Origin: Tupaia tana
Taxonomy: Eukaryota; Chordata; Mammalia; Scandentia; Tupaiidae
DNA length: 64,000 nucleotides
Assembly: GCA_026018925.1 (NCBI GenBank)
Contig: JAKSZU010000004.1
Coordinates: 42,484,233 to 42,548,232, forward strand
Direction: 5' to 3'
The notes under the pieces: model-generated
Seen by the model: only the letters and a program-made list of their open reading frames with translations
Database searches by the model: none
Told to the model about the DNA's origin: nothing
Shown: piece by piece, positions 42,375 through 53,369 of the stretch
Numbering within the stretch: the stretch's first letter is position 1
How the letters are laid out: each line of letters opens with the position of its first letter
Translations under genes and position numbers: made by a program

Positions 42375-43195
42375 AACTTTTCTCAAATATTCATTCATTA
42401 AACACACTGAACACTTACTATGCATTAGATGGTTTTCATCAGGGATACCTTTATAAACAAACCAAATAAAATCCCTATCTTCATAAGTCCATAGCCTATA
42501 TCCAACAATAAACAGACAGATTAAGAAGATAGTATGTGAGGGACCAGTAGATGGCATAATGGCTACCACACTGGACTCCCATGTAGTTCAACACAGTTTG
42601 AATCCCGAACCCGGTGGCTTAAACTCACGCCAGGCGCATATATATGCGTGCCCAAGATCCTGAAAGAAGCATGGAGGAGAAGACACTGTGGCATGGCCAT
42701 CCCCCGTGGGGGGGTGATTTCTCACTTTCTGTCTCTCTGTCTTTCTGGCAAGCGCACGTGCCCTATAGCAAAAATCCTCTACCCCTCAACCAAAAAAAAA
42801 AAAGAATGTAGTATGTGATAAGCATTGATCAGAAAAGCTTAACTACTGATAGAAAGGTGATCCAGAAGCAAATAAAAAAGGAAGCCAGTTAATGTCTGAA
42901 AAAACAATGTTTTGGGATTAATAAACAGGTACAAAGGTAGGTCCTGGGACAGTAGCATGATTAAATAGTTTGCCAACCATTTTAATGTTTTCAGATTTTA
43001 TATCTAATAAGATAGAAAGTCATTAGAAGATTTTGAACAGAGGATTAAAGTTTTCCCATTTACTTATTTTAAAAATATTGGTCAATATTTTAGTTTCTTT
43101 GTTGAGAAAAGAATGTTGGAGGTCTAGGGCAAGCGGGTATCAATGATAACAATTGGAAGCACATCCTGGAGGTCTTAAGCTAAAGAGGACACATG
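42375..43195. mobile_element. L2 remnant split by a tS-L SINE
   Basis: 'tactatgcattagatggttt' with 'aaaatccctatcttcataag' (42375-42538), and 'gaagattttgaacagaggat', 'acaattggaagcacatcctg' (42850-43195), are typical of L2-derived DNA. The middle is the SINE at 42539-42803. Subfamily and orientation are not asserted. Confidence 0.55.
42539..42803 (+). mobile_element. tS-L SINE inside L2
   Basis: Head 'gggaccagtagatggcataa', B box 'agtttgaatcc', palindrome 'atcccccgtgggggggtg', end 'gccctatagcaaaaatcctc'. TSD 'tagtatgtga' on both sides, with one mismatch context. Confidence 0.94.
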
Positions 43196-43884
43196 TTGAA
43201 AACACTATAATATACACCTTATGCAAAAATAGCAACAAATGTTTTTCTGTTACTCCTCTAAATAATTAACAAGCATAGGTCTTTTAATGTCCTTCTAAAA
43301 TAAATACATCCACAAAATCATTTGCCCTATGATGAATGCTAAGTTTTGTAATCCCATCTATTTTGTTTAATAGTCTTCAGTCAAAAACTCAATAAATGAG
43401 CATCAGCAAGGTATGATGCAAAACAATACAATATTTGCAATGAAACATACAAATACCCAATCTCTTCAACTTCTTAGCTGTATGGATGTCACTGCATTAA
43501 TTTACTCCTCTAGTCTTTGGTTCCAAAATTTATAAAACACGAGTAGCTATTAATAAACTTAAATGAAAGCTTACTATGTGCTAGACCCAATGCTAGGTGC
43601 GTAGTTTATAAAACAAAACCAACATGGTCCTTGTTCTGTAGAAGTCTTATTAGTAATACTGGCATTAGTTAAATAGTCACAGAAACATAATTTATGATGG
43701 CTATGTAAAAAACACACAAAATATTCAATAGGAAGCAATCTTATAAACATAATTTATAATATTAATAACACTCAATGAGTGAATTTATAATATTAATAAC
43801 ATTCAACGAGTGCTTCATTGACTTTTAGCTTATAACTTAAACACTTAATAGATGGAACCAAGTATTTTAAATAATGACCAAAGA
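43196..43884. other. Single-copy DNA, with an L2-like word at 43560-43610
   Basis: 'gcttactatgtgctagaccc' then 'aatgctaggtgc' looks like L2/MIR-class sequence, but the extent is unclear. A 31-bp tandem duplication is listed separately. Confidence 0.35.
43751..43812 (+). repeat. 31-bp tandem duplication
   Basis: Copy 1 is 43751-43781 and copy 2 is 43782-43812, both beginning 'aatttataatattaataaca' or with one base change, ending 'gagtg'. Two differences lie between copies. Confidence 0.95.
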
Positions 43885-44148
43885 AGAGACCAGCAGTTAG
43901 CGTAATGGCTATGTTGCTGGACTCCCATGTAGTCGACCGCGGTTGGAGTCCCGGACCCAGCGGCTTAAACTCACGCCAGGCGCGTGCGCGTACATACCCA
44001 AAATCCTAAGAGAAGAATGGAGGAGGGGTTATTGCAGTGTGGCCATCCCCCCTGGGGGGTGATTTCTCGCTCTCTGTCTCTCTCTCTCTCTGTCTTTCTG
44101 GCAAGCCCTCATGCCCTGTAGCAAAAACCTCTCCGAAAAAAAAAAAAA
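43885..44148 (+). mobile_element. tS-L SINE, young
   Basis: Exact 12-bp TSD 'aatgaccaaaga' at 43873-43884 and 44149-44160. Palindrome CCCCCCTGGGGGG intact. B box 'ggttggagtcc'. The body has 'ggaggggttattgc' where other copies have 'gagaagggattgc'. Confidence 0.96.
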
Positions 44149-44160
44149 AATGACCAAAGA

Positions 44161-44787
44161 TACTGCTATTATTAAGGAGTTTATATCATTCCAAATACAT
44201 ACCAAATAAATAAATAAAAACTGGACATATAACATTTTTTAAGTATCTCAAATATCTTCATTTTCCCAAGAAAAATGGACATAAGAATGCTTACATAACG
44301 ATCAGAAATTTTAGAAACTTTAATAAACTTATTATTTCAGGTATCTATGCATTTGTACAATAGTATATGGACTTTTCTAAATATGCTTCTGATGATTTGT
44401 TGTTAAAATTTCTATGGACAAGAAATATATATCAATTGAATAATGGACAAGTAAAGAGTCTAGACCGTGAGCTCAGAGTGATAATAAAATCATAGATCAG
44501 ATTTTTATAGTGAAAGAAATAGAATCTTAAACACAAATACTTATCAAATATTAAATATAGTCATTCCTTTAATGTGCTGTAAAATTACCCTTTGGATATT
44601 TATTCAAGGGATAAATACAGGGGCATGGCAAATAATCTAATAGAAAGGAATCACTTTTCTGCTTTAAAATTAAGTAAATTTTTGTCTTGACGAATAAGCA
44701 TATTAGCCTGAAAATGGTCATAAGCCATTTTCTATTTAATAGATATTTACATGGATGTTTGTGTTAACACATTACTTCTATAGATTT
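44161..44787. other. AT-rich single-copy DNA
   Basis: Nothing recognised. Confidence 0.35.
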
Positions 44788-44930
44788 TTTTTTTTTTAGA
44801 GTCGATTTTGTCATAGGTCACGTGTGCTCCCAGAGAGACAGAGAAAAACAGAGAAACAGAAAGCAAGACATCACTCCCGGGGGATGACCACGCCACCATC
44901 CCTTCTCCATTCTCCTTTCAGGAATTTGGG

Positions 44931-44961
<31 letters not shown>

Positions 44962-45056
44962 GCCCAGAATAAGGTTTAAGCAGTCGGGTCTGGGATTCAA
45001 ACCATGGTCAACTACATTAGAGTTCAGTGACATAACTATTATGCCATCTGCTGGTC
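44788..45056 (-). mobile_element. tS-L SINE, antisense, with internal (CA)n
   Basis: T run, 'tcgattttgtcataggtcac', GA tract, shortened C/G block, body, a (CA)12 expansion at 44935-44958 in the usual GTGCGTGC region, head ending 'gccatctgctggtccc'. TSD 'ttctatagatt' on both sides. Confidence 0.93.
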
Positions 45057-45279
45057 CCATTTCTATAGATTATTAAACATTTATCTTTAAATATTTTAAA
45101 TTGAATACAAATGTTACATTAATTGCATATAGCAGATAAATGTATTATTTTGACAAGAAACTATCTTTTTCTATACTATATTCCTCAGTAAAGTACCATG
45201 TAAGCTCTTAAAAGAAGTATATCTAATTTCTCCATTTATTAATAAACATTTTCCTATAGTACCATGACTTGTATATTGT

Positions 45280-45976
45280 TGGCCCTTATATTAGTTTGTT
45301 ATAGCTGCCACAATAAAACATCACAGATTAGGTCACTTAAACCAAAGAAATTTGTTTTCTGTTTTTTCAGAGTTCAAGAGGCTAAAATTCTGAGATTAAA
45401 TTCACCTGAGCCAGCTTTTTCTGAGACGTGTCAGGGAAGGATGTGCTCCAAGCCTCTCAGCTCAGCTCATGGGCCACTATCTACTCCCTATGTTTTAAAT
45501 CATCTTCCCCTTGTACGTATCTGTGTTCAAATTTCCTTTTTTGCAAACACACCAATCACTTCGCAGTATGGCTCACCTCAATGACCTCACTTTAACTTAA
45601 GTCATCTTTGTGAAAACTTCATCTTGGGACCAGCAGATGGCATAATGGTTACATTGCTGGACTCCCAAATAGTTTGACCATGGTTCAAGTCCTGGACCTA
45701 GCAGCTATAATCTCACACCAGGCACATGTGTATGCAGGCCCAAAATCACAAGAGGAGAATGGAAAAGAAAAGACTGCGGCATGGCTATCCCCCCAGGGGG
45801 TGATTTCTCGTTTTCTGTCTCTCTGTCTCTCTGGTGTGTGCATGCATCCTATAACAAAAATTTCCCTGAAAGAAAACAAAAAAAAATTCATCTCCAAAAA
45901 CAGTCACATTCTAAGGTACTGAGGGTTAAAACTGTAACACATGAATTTTAGGGGATACACATTTATACCATAACAA
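45280..45976 (-). mobile_element. MaLR-type LTR, antisense, split by a SINE
   Basis: 'ttatagctgccacaataaaa', 'gattaggtcacttaaaccaa', 'acctcactttaacttaagtc', then after the SINE 'agtcacattctaaggtactg' and 'ggggatacacatttatacca' follow the antisense order of a MaLR LTR. The SINE at 45626-45886 interrupts it. No internal retroviral genes. Confidence 0.75.
45626..45886 (+). mobile_element. tS-L SINE inside a MaLR LTR
   Basis: Head 'gggaccagcagatggcataa', B box 'ggttcaagtcc', palindrome CCCCCCAGGGGG, end 'catcctataacaaaaatttc', tail 'aaaacaaaaaaaaa'. TSD 'ttcatct' on both sides. Confidence 0.94.
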
Positions 45977-46461
45977 TCCTCAAAAGCATTTACTCCAAGA
46001 GACAAATAACGTATCTAAGTTTAATAAACTCACTACTCTACCTTGTAAGCCTGAAGATACAATCAATATAAAAATGTTAATTATTAGGTCATGTTACTTT
46101 TGTCTGTGTGATACCTTCAGAAACTCCATACAATACTGTCTGCTATCTCACAAAGTTATTCTACTGTGTGTAATTAACAATTTGTTCATAAGGAAAGCAT
46201 TAGAAAGGAGTAAATGTCCTATGAAAATGAAAACTCTAGGTTTGGCTAGAAACAACTGTACCTTACCGAATAGAATGTGGGAAAATACTATGAAGATGTT
46301 TTATCGGGTACTACGTAATACCAAGTCTACAAAAGCAAAAAAGACAAAGACTGTATTATTTTATTTTATCTTTTGTTACCACATTTTCTGGAAATTTAGG
46401 CATGATTGCTGACCCACCATTTATTTTTACATATCCAAATTCAATCTCACGTATTGTTGAA
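45977..46461. other. Single-copy DNA between two LTRs
   Basis: A 112-codon frame at 46074-46412 is free of SINE sequence. It has no recognisable domain or gene structure and is treated as chance. Confidence 0.35.
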
Positions 46462-46806
46462 TGTTTGTATACCTCCTAAGAATGTATATGTTGAAATTTA
46501 ATCCCAATGTCACGGTGATAGCAAATGGGGCAGAGGGATTAAGTCATGGGACCAGAGCCCTTATAAATGGGATTAATGCCCATATAAGAGGCCCAAAAGA
46601 AACCTATCATTTCTTCTCCTGTGGAGGACACTGCTAGAAAGTACCATCTTTGAACCAGAAGCAGGTTCTCATCAGATACTGATATGTTGGCACCTTAATC
46701 TTGGACTTCCAGCCTCTAGAACTGTAAGAAATACATTTTTAATCAATATTCTCTAAAAATTACCCAGTTTATGTTATTTTGTTACAGCAGACCAAATGTG
46801 TTAAGA
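46462..46806 (+). mobile_element. MaLR LTR (MST/MLT1-like), sense
   Basis: 'tatgttgaaatttaatccca', 'aagtcatgggaccagagccc', 'ttataaatgggattaatgcc', 'tcttggacttccagcctcta', 'gaactgtaagaaatacattt' and the final 'gttacagcagaccaaatgtg' follow a MaLR LTR from near its start to its end. Solo LTR. Oriented opposite to the one at 45280. Confidence 0.85.
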
Positions 46807-46869
46807 CATATATTTCTTCATATGATTAGACTCACCAACCAAAATAGGTAGATAAAAATATAACATGGA

Positions 46870-47116
46870 GGGAACCGCAGTTAGCATAATGGCTATGTTG
46901 CTGGCCTCCCATGGAGTTGACCGCGGTTTGCGTCCCGGATCCGGTGACTTAAAACTCACGCCGGGCGTGTGTGCATGCGTGCCCAAGAAGCCGAGACGAG
47001 AATGGAGGAGAAGGGATTGCAGCGTGACCATGCCCCCTGGGGGGTGATTTCTTGCTTTCTGTCTCTATGTCTCTGTCTGTCTGGTGAGCACACGTGCCCT
47101 ATAGCGAAAACCTCTC

Positions 47117-47190
<74 letters not shown>
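46870..47190 (+). mobile_element. tS-L SINE, subfamily B, with A34 + (AT)n tail
   Basis: B box 'ggtttgcgtcc', TTAAAACTC, GTGACC. Palindrome CCCCCTGGGGGG. Tail A run 47118-47151, then about 19 AT units to 47190. TSD 'acatgga' (plus preceding AT) on both sides. Confidence 0.95.
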
Positions 47191-47192
<2 letters not shown>

Positions 47193-47204
47193 CATGGACT
47201 AATA

Positions 47205-47440
47205 ATTCCACACATATTTTTAGTAGCTTATTATGAGCTTAATATGAGCAAGACATGATGAGGACTACAGAGAAAGCATGAAGTAAAGCATGTAAAAAGA
47301 GTTTACATGCTAATAGGTGAATTATATGATAAATAGAACAAATAGAGATTAAGAACCAAACTATGTGTTAGAGACTATAAATAGGAGATTTTAAGAGAGA
47401 AGTAAATGTGATCATCAAATATGAAAAGACTTCAAGTAGA
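47205..47440. mobile_element. Possible L2 remnant
   Basis: 'tattatgagcttaatatgag', 'gatgaggactacagagaaag' and 'catgctaataggtgaattat' resemble L2 3' DNA but are too decayed for certainty. Confidence 0.35.
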
Positions 47441-47490
47441 TAATGGAAAATGTGTCCTAAGGAAAAAAAACAAACTATGCAGGAGTTTCC

Positions 47491-47550
47491 ACATTTTTTG
47501 TACTGAAGTAAACTTGTACTTTCATTCTTTTCCCATGAACTTTATAAAAG
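47491..47550. mobile_element. Second mariner-like family, partial
   Basis: 'gaagtaaacttgtactttca' and 'cttttcccatgaactttata' match 28426-28498. It abuts the unidentified repeat copy D directly. Confidence 0.5.
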
Positions 47551-47690
47551 TTCCTTCATATTATGTAAAACTTAACAATTGTGTTGAAGTTTAAATTGGA
47601 TTGAGTTTAAATAAGGAGAAAAAAGGAGAAGAGATATATAATTTCAGACAAAAAAAAAAGGTAAAGAAAAAGGGGCAATACTTTGTCTGC
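47551..47690 (+). repeat. Unidentified ~145-bp dispersed repeat, copy D
   Basis: From 'ttccttcatattatgtaaaa' through 'tttaaattggattgagttta' and 'ggagaagagatata' to 'caatactttgtctgc'. The counterpart is 41968-42111. Confidence 0.7.
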
Positions 47691-47849
47691 AAAGTAGTGA
47701 GATTTCTTCTCATACATTCCTTTACAAATGCAAAAGCAACTACTATTCTGCAAGATTCCTTTTTGTTACAAATAGCCCAATTATTCCTTCCCTGAATGGA
47801 AGAGCTGTATTGCTAAAGGGGGTCACAAAAACTTGCCTTTGACACCATG

Positions 47850-48180
47850 TAATGGTTAATGTTACATGTTGACTTGGCCAGACCAGTTTGGTCAAAGAGT
47901 AGTCTAAATTTTGCTGTTTAGGTATTTTTCAGATGTGATTAACATTTAAGTCAGTAGACTTCGAGTAAAGCAGATTACCCTGCATAATGTGGAATGGACT
48001 CATCTGCCTCTTCCATCAGTTGAAGACCAAAAAAGCGAAACAAGTTTTTCAAAGAAGTAATCTTACTCGTGTCCTGTCACTACAAATGCCAGCCCCTATC
48101 AATCATTAATCTTCATCCCTTTATATATACTTTATTAATAGATTCCATTTCAGGAAAACTCTGACTAATATACTAACCTT
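47850..48180 (+). repeat. Old LTR-like interspersed repeat
   Basis: 'atggttaatgttacatgttg', 'gtttggtcaaagagtagtct', 'gatgtgattaacatttaagt', 'agtaaagcagattaccctgc' and the end 'aggaaaactctgactaatat' follow an old mammalian LTR-like family. The reverse end of the same family is at 5192-5243. Confidence 0.65.
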
Positions 48181-48414
48181 AAATGTGTAACAAACTATCC
48201 CATATCTAGTAGAAAGAAAATTATTTGTAAGCTTTAATATCTACATGAACACTCTGACATTCTGGCAAAAAAAAAAATAGTAATAACTTGTTAGAAAAAA
48301 AATAACTGAAAATTTAGCTACTATTTTGTTTAGCTAGGAAAAAATAATACAAATCCTTTTCTCAAAATAATAAATATTCAAATTGAAAATAAATATGCAC
48401 AATAAATGAAGACT

Positions 48415-48790
48415 ATTTTCTTGCCTGCCATTGTGCCTAAAGAAACAGCATGCATAGCATAAAGCATTGTTTAATTGTCTCTGCATCTTGTAATACCTTC
48501 ATGCATAAAAGGGCTTTAATAAGAGAATGATACATTTAACTGTGAAATTCCTCTCTTTTGTCCATTTTTATCAAAACCTTAGTAGTGATTACATGTGTTC
48601 TTTCTGATATAATTAATTAAAATTTCAGTTTCTGAAATACATTCAAAGCAACATGGAAACCAAGAAAAATGTGATTTTTCCCTGCTAGCAGCAATCTGTA
48701 ATATGGCCATATCTATATAGCCTAAACAGCTCACCCCTACTGAGAAACAGAAACCTCCCATTATGGAAATGGCATTATTTTTCAAGATGA
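48415..48790. promoter_or_regulatory. Candidate conserved non-coding stretch
   Basis: Single-copy, without repeat match, with 'tataattaattaaaatttca' and 'agcatgcatagcataaagca' words. Suggested by composition only. Confidence 0.15.
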
Positions 48791-49281
48791 TCTGCTCCAT
48801 GTACTGCTACCCAGCATGCTATCCATAACTCTCCAGATAAATTGAAGGGACTAAAAGATTTATGAACTCATGAATTATTTTATTATAGGGAGCTCCAGTC
48901 AAATTCACCAGAGGATCTCTTATGTCTATGTGAAGATCCTTTGGCAATATAGAAAATTGTGAGGAGAGTAATGGGACATTAAAATTGACTCCTATTTACT
49001 AGAAACTCTCCAGTGAGTGTATTTGAGAAAAAGTATCCTAAAACCATATTATAGCTTGGTAGGTCATACTATACCTTAAAGGGGGTGTATTATATAGCTG
49101 ATCATTATAACTTTTCTTTACATGCGTTAGGTTGATTTTTGAAGCAAAGCAGTATTTTAATCTAAACATGCTGTATGCATTATGTGTAAATTATTCTTCC
49201 AATGACTATATTGTTTAAAAACATTAGATTAGTATAAAATGTATTAATTTGTGATCACACAATATATATTTCATAAAAATT
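48791..49281. other. Single-copy DNA
   Basis: Nothing recognised. Confidence 0.35.
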
Positions 49282-49562
49282 AGGACCAACAGTTGGTGTA
49301 ATGGCTATGTCGCTAGACTCCCATGTGGACAACCATGGTTCGAGTACCAGACTCGATGGCTTAGACTCACGCCGGGTGCGTGTGCGTGCGTGCCCAAGAT
49401 CCTGAGAAGAGAATGGAGGAGAAGGGATTGCGGCGTGACACTATCCCCTCTGGGGGATGATTTCTCGCTTTCTATCTCTCTGTCCTTCTCTGTCTTTCTG
49501 GAGAGTGCACACACCCTATAGCAAAAACCTCTCAAAAAAAAAAAAAATATATATATATATAT
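49282..49562 (+). mobile_element. tS-L SINE
   Basis: Head 'aggaccaacagttggtgtaa', B box 'ggttcgagtac', body with 'gtgacactatcccctctggg', end block, A13 then (AT)7. TSD not clear. Confidence 0.93.
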
Positions 49563-50254
49563 GCAAAAATCACAAAGAAAAGGACAAACACAAATATACA
49601 CTGTTTTATTTAATTACATCTTTACAATAAAACATTTTTCATACAATATTTCTTCAAAGTAATATTCTATGTCTCCAAAGGATACATTCCAGTCAAACTT
49701 AGCAAAATTTTTCCTCAAAAACACGACTAATAAAAAAGAAAATTTTAGTTAGAAGACTTTCCGCACAGTATATGTTATTGTGTATATATCATGGTATTTG
49801 GTTACAAATAATCAACTATACAAAGGGAAAAACGTTGTGGTATTCTTATGCAAAAGTAATTTTTAATTCATGTATAATTTTTTCCTAATACAAATTTTCC
49901 ATGAAAGCACATTTTTTGCCAGCCATGTTTTATTTAAATCTTCATGGAGTACCCATTTTTTAATTTTTACTAAAGAATGTGTGCAACCTAACATAGCAAA
50001 GGTTTATCTAGAGAATTCAGTGAGTTAAGAAATAATATTTTATACCATAATGGCCAGAGTTTACTTCAAACATTAGCTTACTGAATTCTAGAATGACAGA
50101 CTGTGTTTGATCAACTCAAATCTTAACAATTCTAGTATATGCATGTAATGCAATTATTGATTACTCTTCCTCCATAATTAAGTTCTACTACTTTACAATG
50201 CAATGTGTATTCTAGAGTGTATGTATCAATTTACCTTTAGAAAAATTTGCAGAG
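49563..50254. other. AT-rich single-copy DNA
   Basis: Nothing recognised. Confidence 0.35.
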
Positions 50255-50269
50255 GATGAGGAGTATTTG

Positions 50270-50437
50270 CTTTTTAAAAATTATTTTATTTAATTTATTA
50301 TCATTTTTAAAAAATTAACCAGAGACAGAGAGAGAGAAAGGGAAAGCAAGAAAGCCAGCCACAAGATCCATGACTTGAACCATGGTCAGTCATGTGGGAG
50401 TCCAGCGCCTTAACCCCTTTGCCACCTGCTGGCCCCA
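50270..50437 (-). mobile_element. tS-S SINE, antisense, young
   Basis: Exact 15-bp TSD 'gatgaggagtatttg' at 50255-50269 and 50438-50452. AT-rich tail complement, 'aaattaaccagagacagaga', sense B box 'ggttcaagtca', head end 'acctgctggcccca'. Confidence 0.95.
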
Positions 50438-50452
50438 GATGAGGAGTATTTG

Positions 50453-51689
50453 TATGTGAATGTGTGTATAAGGAAAAAAGAGAAAGTTGTAAGGAGGAAA
50501 GAAGGAAGAGGGAAAGAGAGAGAAGAGTTTCAATTTAGTGTTTCTTTGAGTATTCCAAGTTCATCATGATACATGTACATTTGGAGATTTACAGATAAAA
50601 CTCTTTGAAAGCATTATTGTACATTTTAATCTATATAGTATCATATTTATAAACCTAGTAATATATAATATCATATCACATCATCTGGTTCAGGCCTCTG
50701 ATTACAAAAGTCACATTCAGGGTGAAGTGAAATTTCTAAGATTAGAAAGCAATACTCAAACTCTCAGTGCTTCCTTAGGGTTTCTAATAGGATTTATTAT
50801 TATTATTATTATTATTATTATCATTATTATTATTATTGAGGTTTCTTTGGAAAGGGTTGAGAGGGTCTTTTATGAAATAAACAAGTGATGTTTTTAAATG
50901 AGAAAAAAAAAAGAGAAGAAAGCAATTACGGTGCTAAGAAACAATGAATTGGTATTGAATAACCAAAAGGGATAAACATTTGCAGGTTGTTTTGTTGCCA
51001 CTTTAATTTAAAAGACCTTTTACCTCCAGCAATTATTTGACAGTGTAAATATTGGAAGGTTTTATGTAGTTAGGTGCATTGGGTCTTATAGATCCAAAGA
51101 TGTGAAAATTGTTTGAATTATCTAATAATATAGCTTCAGAATTTATAGTGAATTTGATGGACAGTAATTTTTGTTTAAGATATTAAGCAATAATGTTCCA
51201 TTACCTCATTCATCACCTCTTCCTTATTGTCAACAAAGAAGCTCTAATAGTTCCATTTTCATTTTGTGTCTTTTGGAAATACTTGAAGAATTGAAAAGTT
51301 CACATTAAGATGCTTTAGGGAATCTCTAGCAAATCTTTTCATCTCATTAGGCTAGATGCCCAGAAGTTCAGTCAGGGAAGTCATACAATGAATTTCAGAT
51401 CAAATCACATAATCGGAATACTTTTATAGAGTGACAATAAGCCTGAAGAAGGATTAAATAATAAATCAACACTCATCTTTACTTGAAGATGTTATTCTTT
51501 CTGCTGTATCTTGGGGCAAAGCCAAGTATGAGTCTTTTCCTTCCAACAACCGGAGAAGAGAGAATGATGGAAGACACAAGAAAATAAACTAGGCATAAGT
51601 AAGTGTTCATATGGACAGAAATAAATACTGGAACAATTGTATTACCAGTAGAAATGCAAATAAAGATGCCCATAGAGAATATAAAAGCA
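50453..51689. other. Single-copy DNA with a (TTA)n microsatellite
   Basis: (TTA)n at 50794-50836 with one TCA interruption. Otherwise AT-rich without recognised features. Confidence 0.4.
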
Positions 51690-51905
51690 AGGCTAATTGA
51701 GTGGATACTGGCTCCACAGTTTGAGTCTCTGACCTGACAGCTTGAAAGACATTCTAAAACATTGCATGACTGCCCAAAATCCTGAGAGGAGAATGGAGGT
51801 GAGGGGACTGTAGCATAGCCATCCCCTCTGAGGGGTGATTTCTCACTTTCCCTCTCTGTCTCCCTCTGAGGAGCTCACAAGACCTAAAGCAAAAGCAAAA
51901 GAAAC
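51690..51905 (+). mobile_element. tS-L SINE, head partly lost
   Basis: It begins 'aaggctaattgagtggatac' (head degraded). B box 'agtttgagtct', body 'ctgagaggagaatggaggtg', C/G block 'ccctctgaggggtg', end 'aagacctaaagcaaaagc', tail AAAGAAAC. Confidence 0.85.
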
Positions 51906-52148
51906 AAAGGAAGTATAGGAAAAACCAACCCAATGATGTATATACCTTTAATTAGAAAAAATACACATATTATTTGAATTTTGTGATATTGGCAGAGATG
52001 AACAATATTGAATCTATGAAATTAAAATGAAGATTTTAGGAAATTGGAAATGGAACTTGGATATGCCATTTGAAGAAAAGATAATCACTAAAGAGACACT
52101 AGCTGAAGTAAAATCCAAGGCTTTGCAACAAGAAAATGTCAAATGATA
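51906..52148. other. Single-copy DNA
   Basis: Nothing recognised. Confidence 0.35.
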
Positions 52149-52149
52149 A

Positions 52150-52407
52150 GATTTTTATTTGTTTATTTTAGTTTTGGTATAGAGTGCTTGTGCTTGCCAG
52201 ACAGACAGACAGACAGAGAGAGAGTGAAAAACCACCTTCCAGAAAGGATGGCTGCAATTCCTTCTTCTCCATTCTCCTCTTGAGATTTTGGGCAGGCACA
52301 CACATGTGCCCAGTGTGTTTTTAAAGGGGTCAGCCCCCAGAATTGAACTGCTCAATCGGTTACGTGGAATCCAGCCACCTTAAGCTCCATGCCACCTGCT
52401 GGTCCCC
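52150..52407 (-). mobile_element. tS-L SINE, antisense
   Basis: 'tttattttagttttggtata', (CAGA)n, body, sense B box 'gagcagttcaattc' degraded, head end 'gccacctgctggtcccc'. TSD 'atgata(a/g)gattttt' on both sides. Confidence 0.92.
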
Positions 52408-52987
52408 AGATGATAGGATTTTTTAAATCCCATCAGCTTACAAGTGAAAAATCAAACCTGAAGTTGTTACAAATTATTTTCTCAAGGCAGAGGAATTACT
52501 TTTCAAAAGGAGAGTTGGATGACATTCTCTAACAGTACCTGGAATGACCTATATTCTAACACAAATTATAAACATATTCCAAGGTCCACAAAAAATCTCA
52601 CAGTTCTATGGTCCTATATCACTTGAATTCTTTTCTCTCTGGATTTAAGTAGCATGTATTGTCTTTATAATGTATTTGATATATAGTTCACTGATAACTC
52701 TTTCAAGAGTTTATTTCTTGCTGGCTCAATCTAATTGTCTCCTAATGGACATCTTTATAATTCTCCCTCGATACCTGGCAGAATTATATATATGTTTGGG
52801 AAAAAAATCAAAGATACTTATAGCCTAGATAATATGAATGTAGAACAATTTTGCCTTTTGTACTTTCAAAAAGAGTATCTTGTCTCTCTTTTCATGTACA
52901 CACCAAGAAAAAATTTTTCTTCAAAAATGTTTCCACATTTTTCAATAGTCAATGAAATGTTGATAAATTTTACACAAACAACCTTGT
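52408..52987. other. Single-copy DNA
   Basis: The open frame 52735-53148 (137 codons) starts here and runs into the following SINE. It has no recognisable domain and is not called. Confidence 0.35.
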
Positions 52988-53174
52988 TTTGGGCCTATGG
53001 CATAGCAGTTAATGGAGTTAGATCCCACATGGCCAAATGCAATTCAAATCCTGGCCCTGGAGGCTTGAAAAACATGCTGGGTGCTGTTGTGTGCATGCCC
53101 CAAATGCCAAAAGAGTGGAGAAATGGACAAAGCGAAATTACGATGTAATTACACCCCATTGGGGAATGCTTTCT

Positions 53175-53272
<98 letters not shown>

Positions 53273-53322
53273 TTCCCTGCTTCTCTCTGGTGAGCAAACA
53301 TGCTCCAGCAATTAAAACACAA
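52988..53322 (+). mobile_element. Diverged tRNA SINE with compound (CT)n(TA)n
   Basis: Head 'tgggcctatggcatagcagt', B box 'aattcaaatcc', body 'gccaaaagagtggagaaatg', 'acaccccattggggaatg' block, then (CT)n at 53178-53228 and (AT)n at 53228-53266. After that the SINE resumes ('ctgcttctctctggtgagca') and ends 'ctccagcaattaaaac'. The microsatellite sits in the SINE's own CT tract. Confidence 0.85.
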
Positions 53323-53369
53323 ATGCTTTGTCTTATACTTTCCATATAGTTTCAAGAATTATATCTCTT

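Noticed and set aside
46074..46412. 112-codon frame free of SINE sequence
   Set aside because: It lies between two LTRs and has no recognised domain, signal peptide or gene structure. Chance frames of this size are expected in 64 kb.
45280..46806. One provirus bounded by two LTRs
   Set aside because: The LTRs face opposite ways and the DNA between them shows no retroviral gene.
52735..53148. 137-codon open frame
   Set aside because: It begins in single-copy DNA and runs into a diverged SINE. No domain, no splice or start context, and the C-terminal half is plain SINE translation.
53178..53266. CRISPR-like or minisatellite array
   Set aside because: It is a plain dinucleotide microsatellite inside a SINE, with no spacers.
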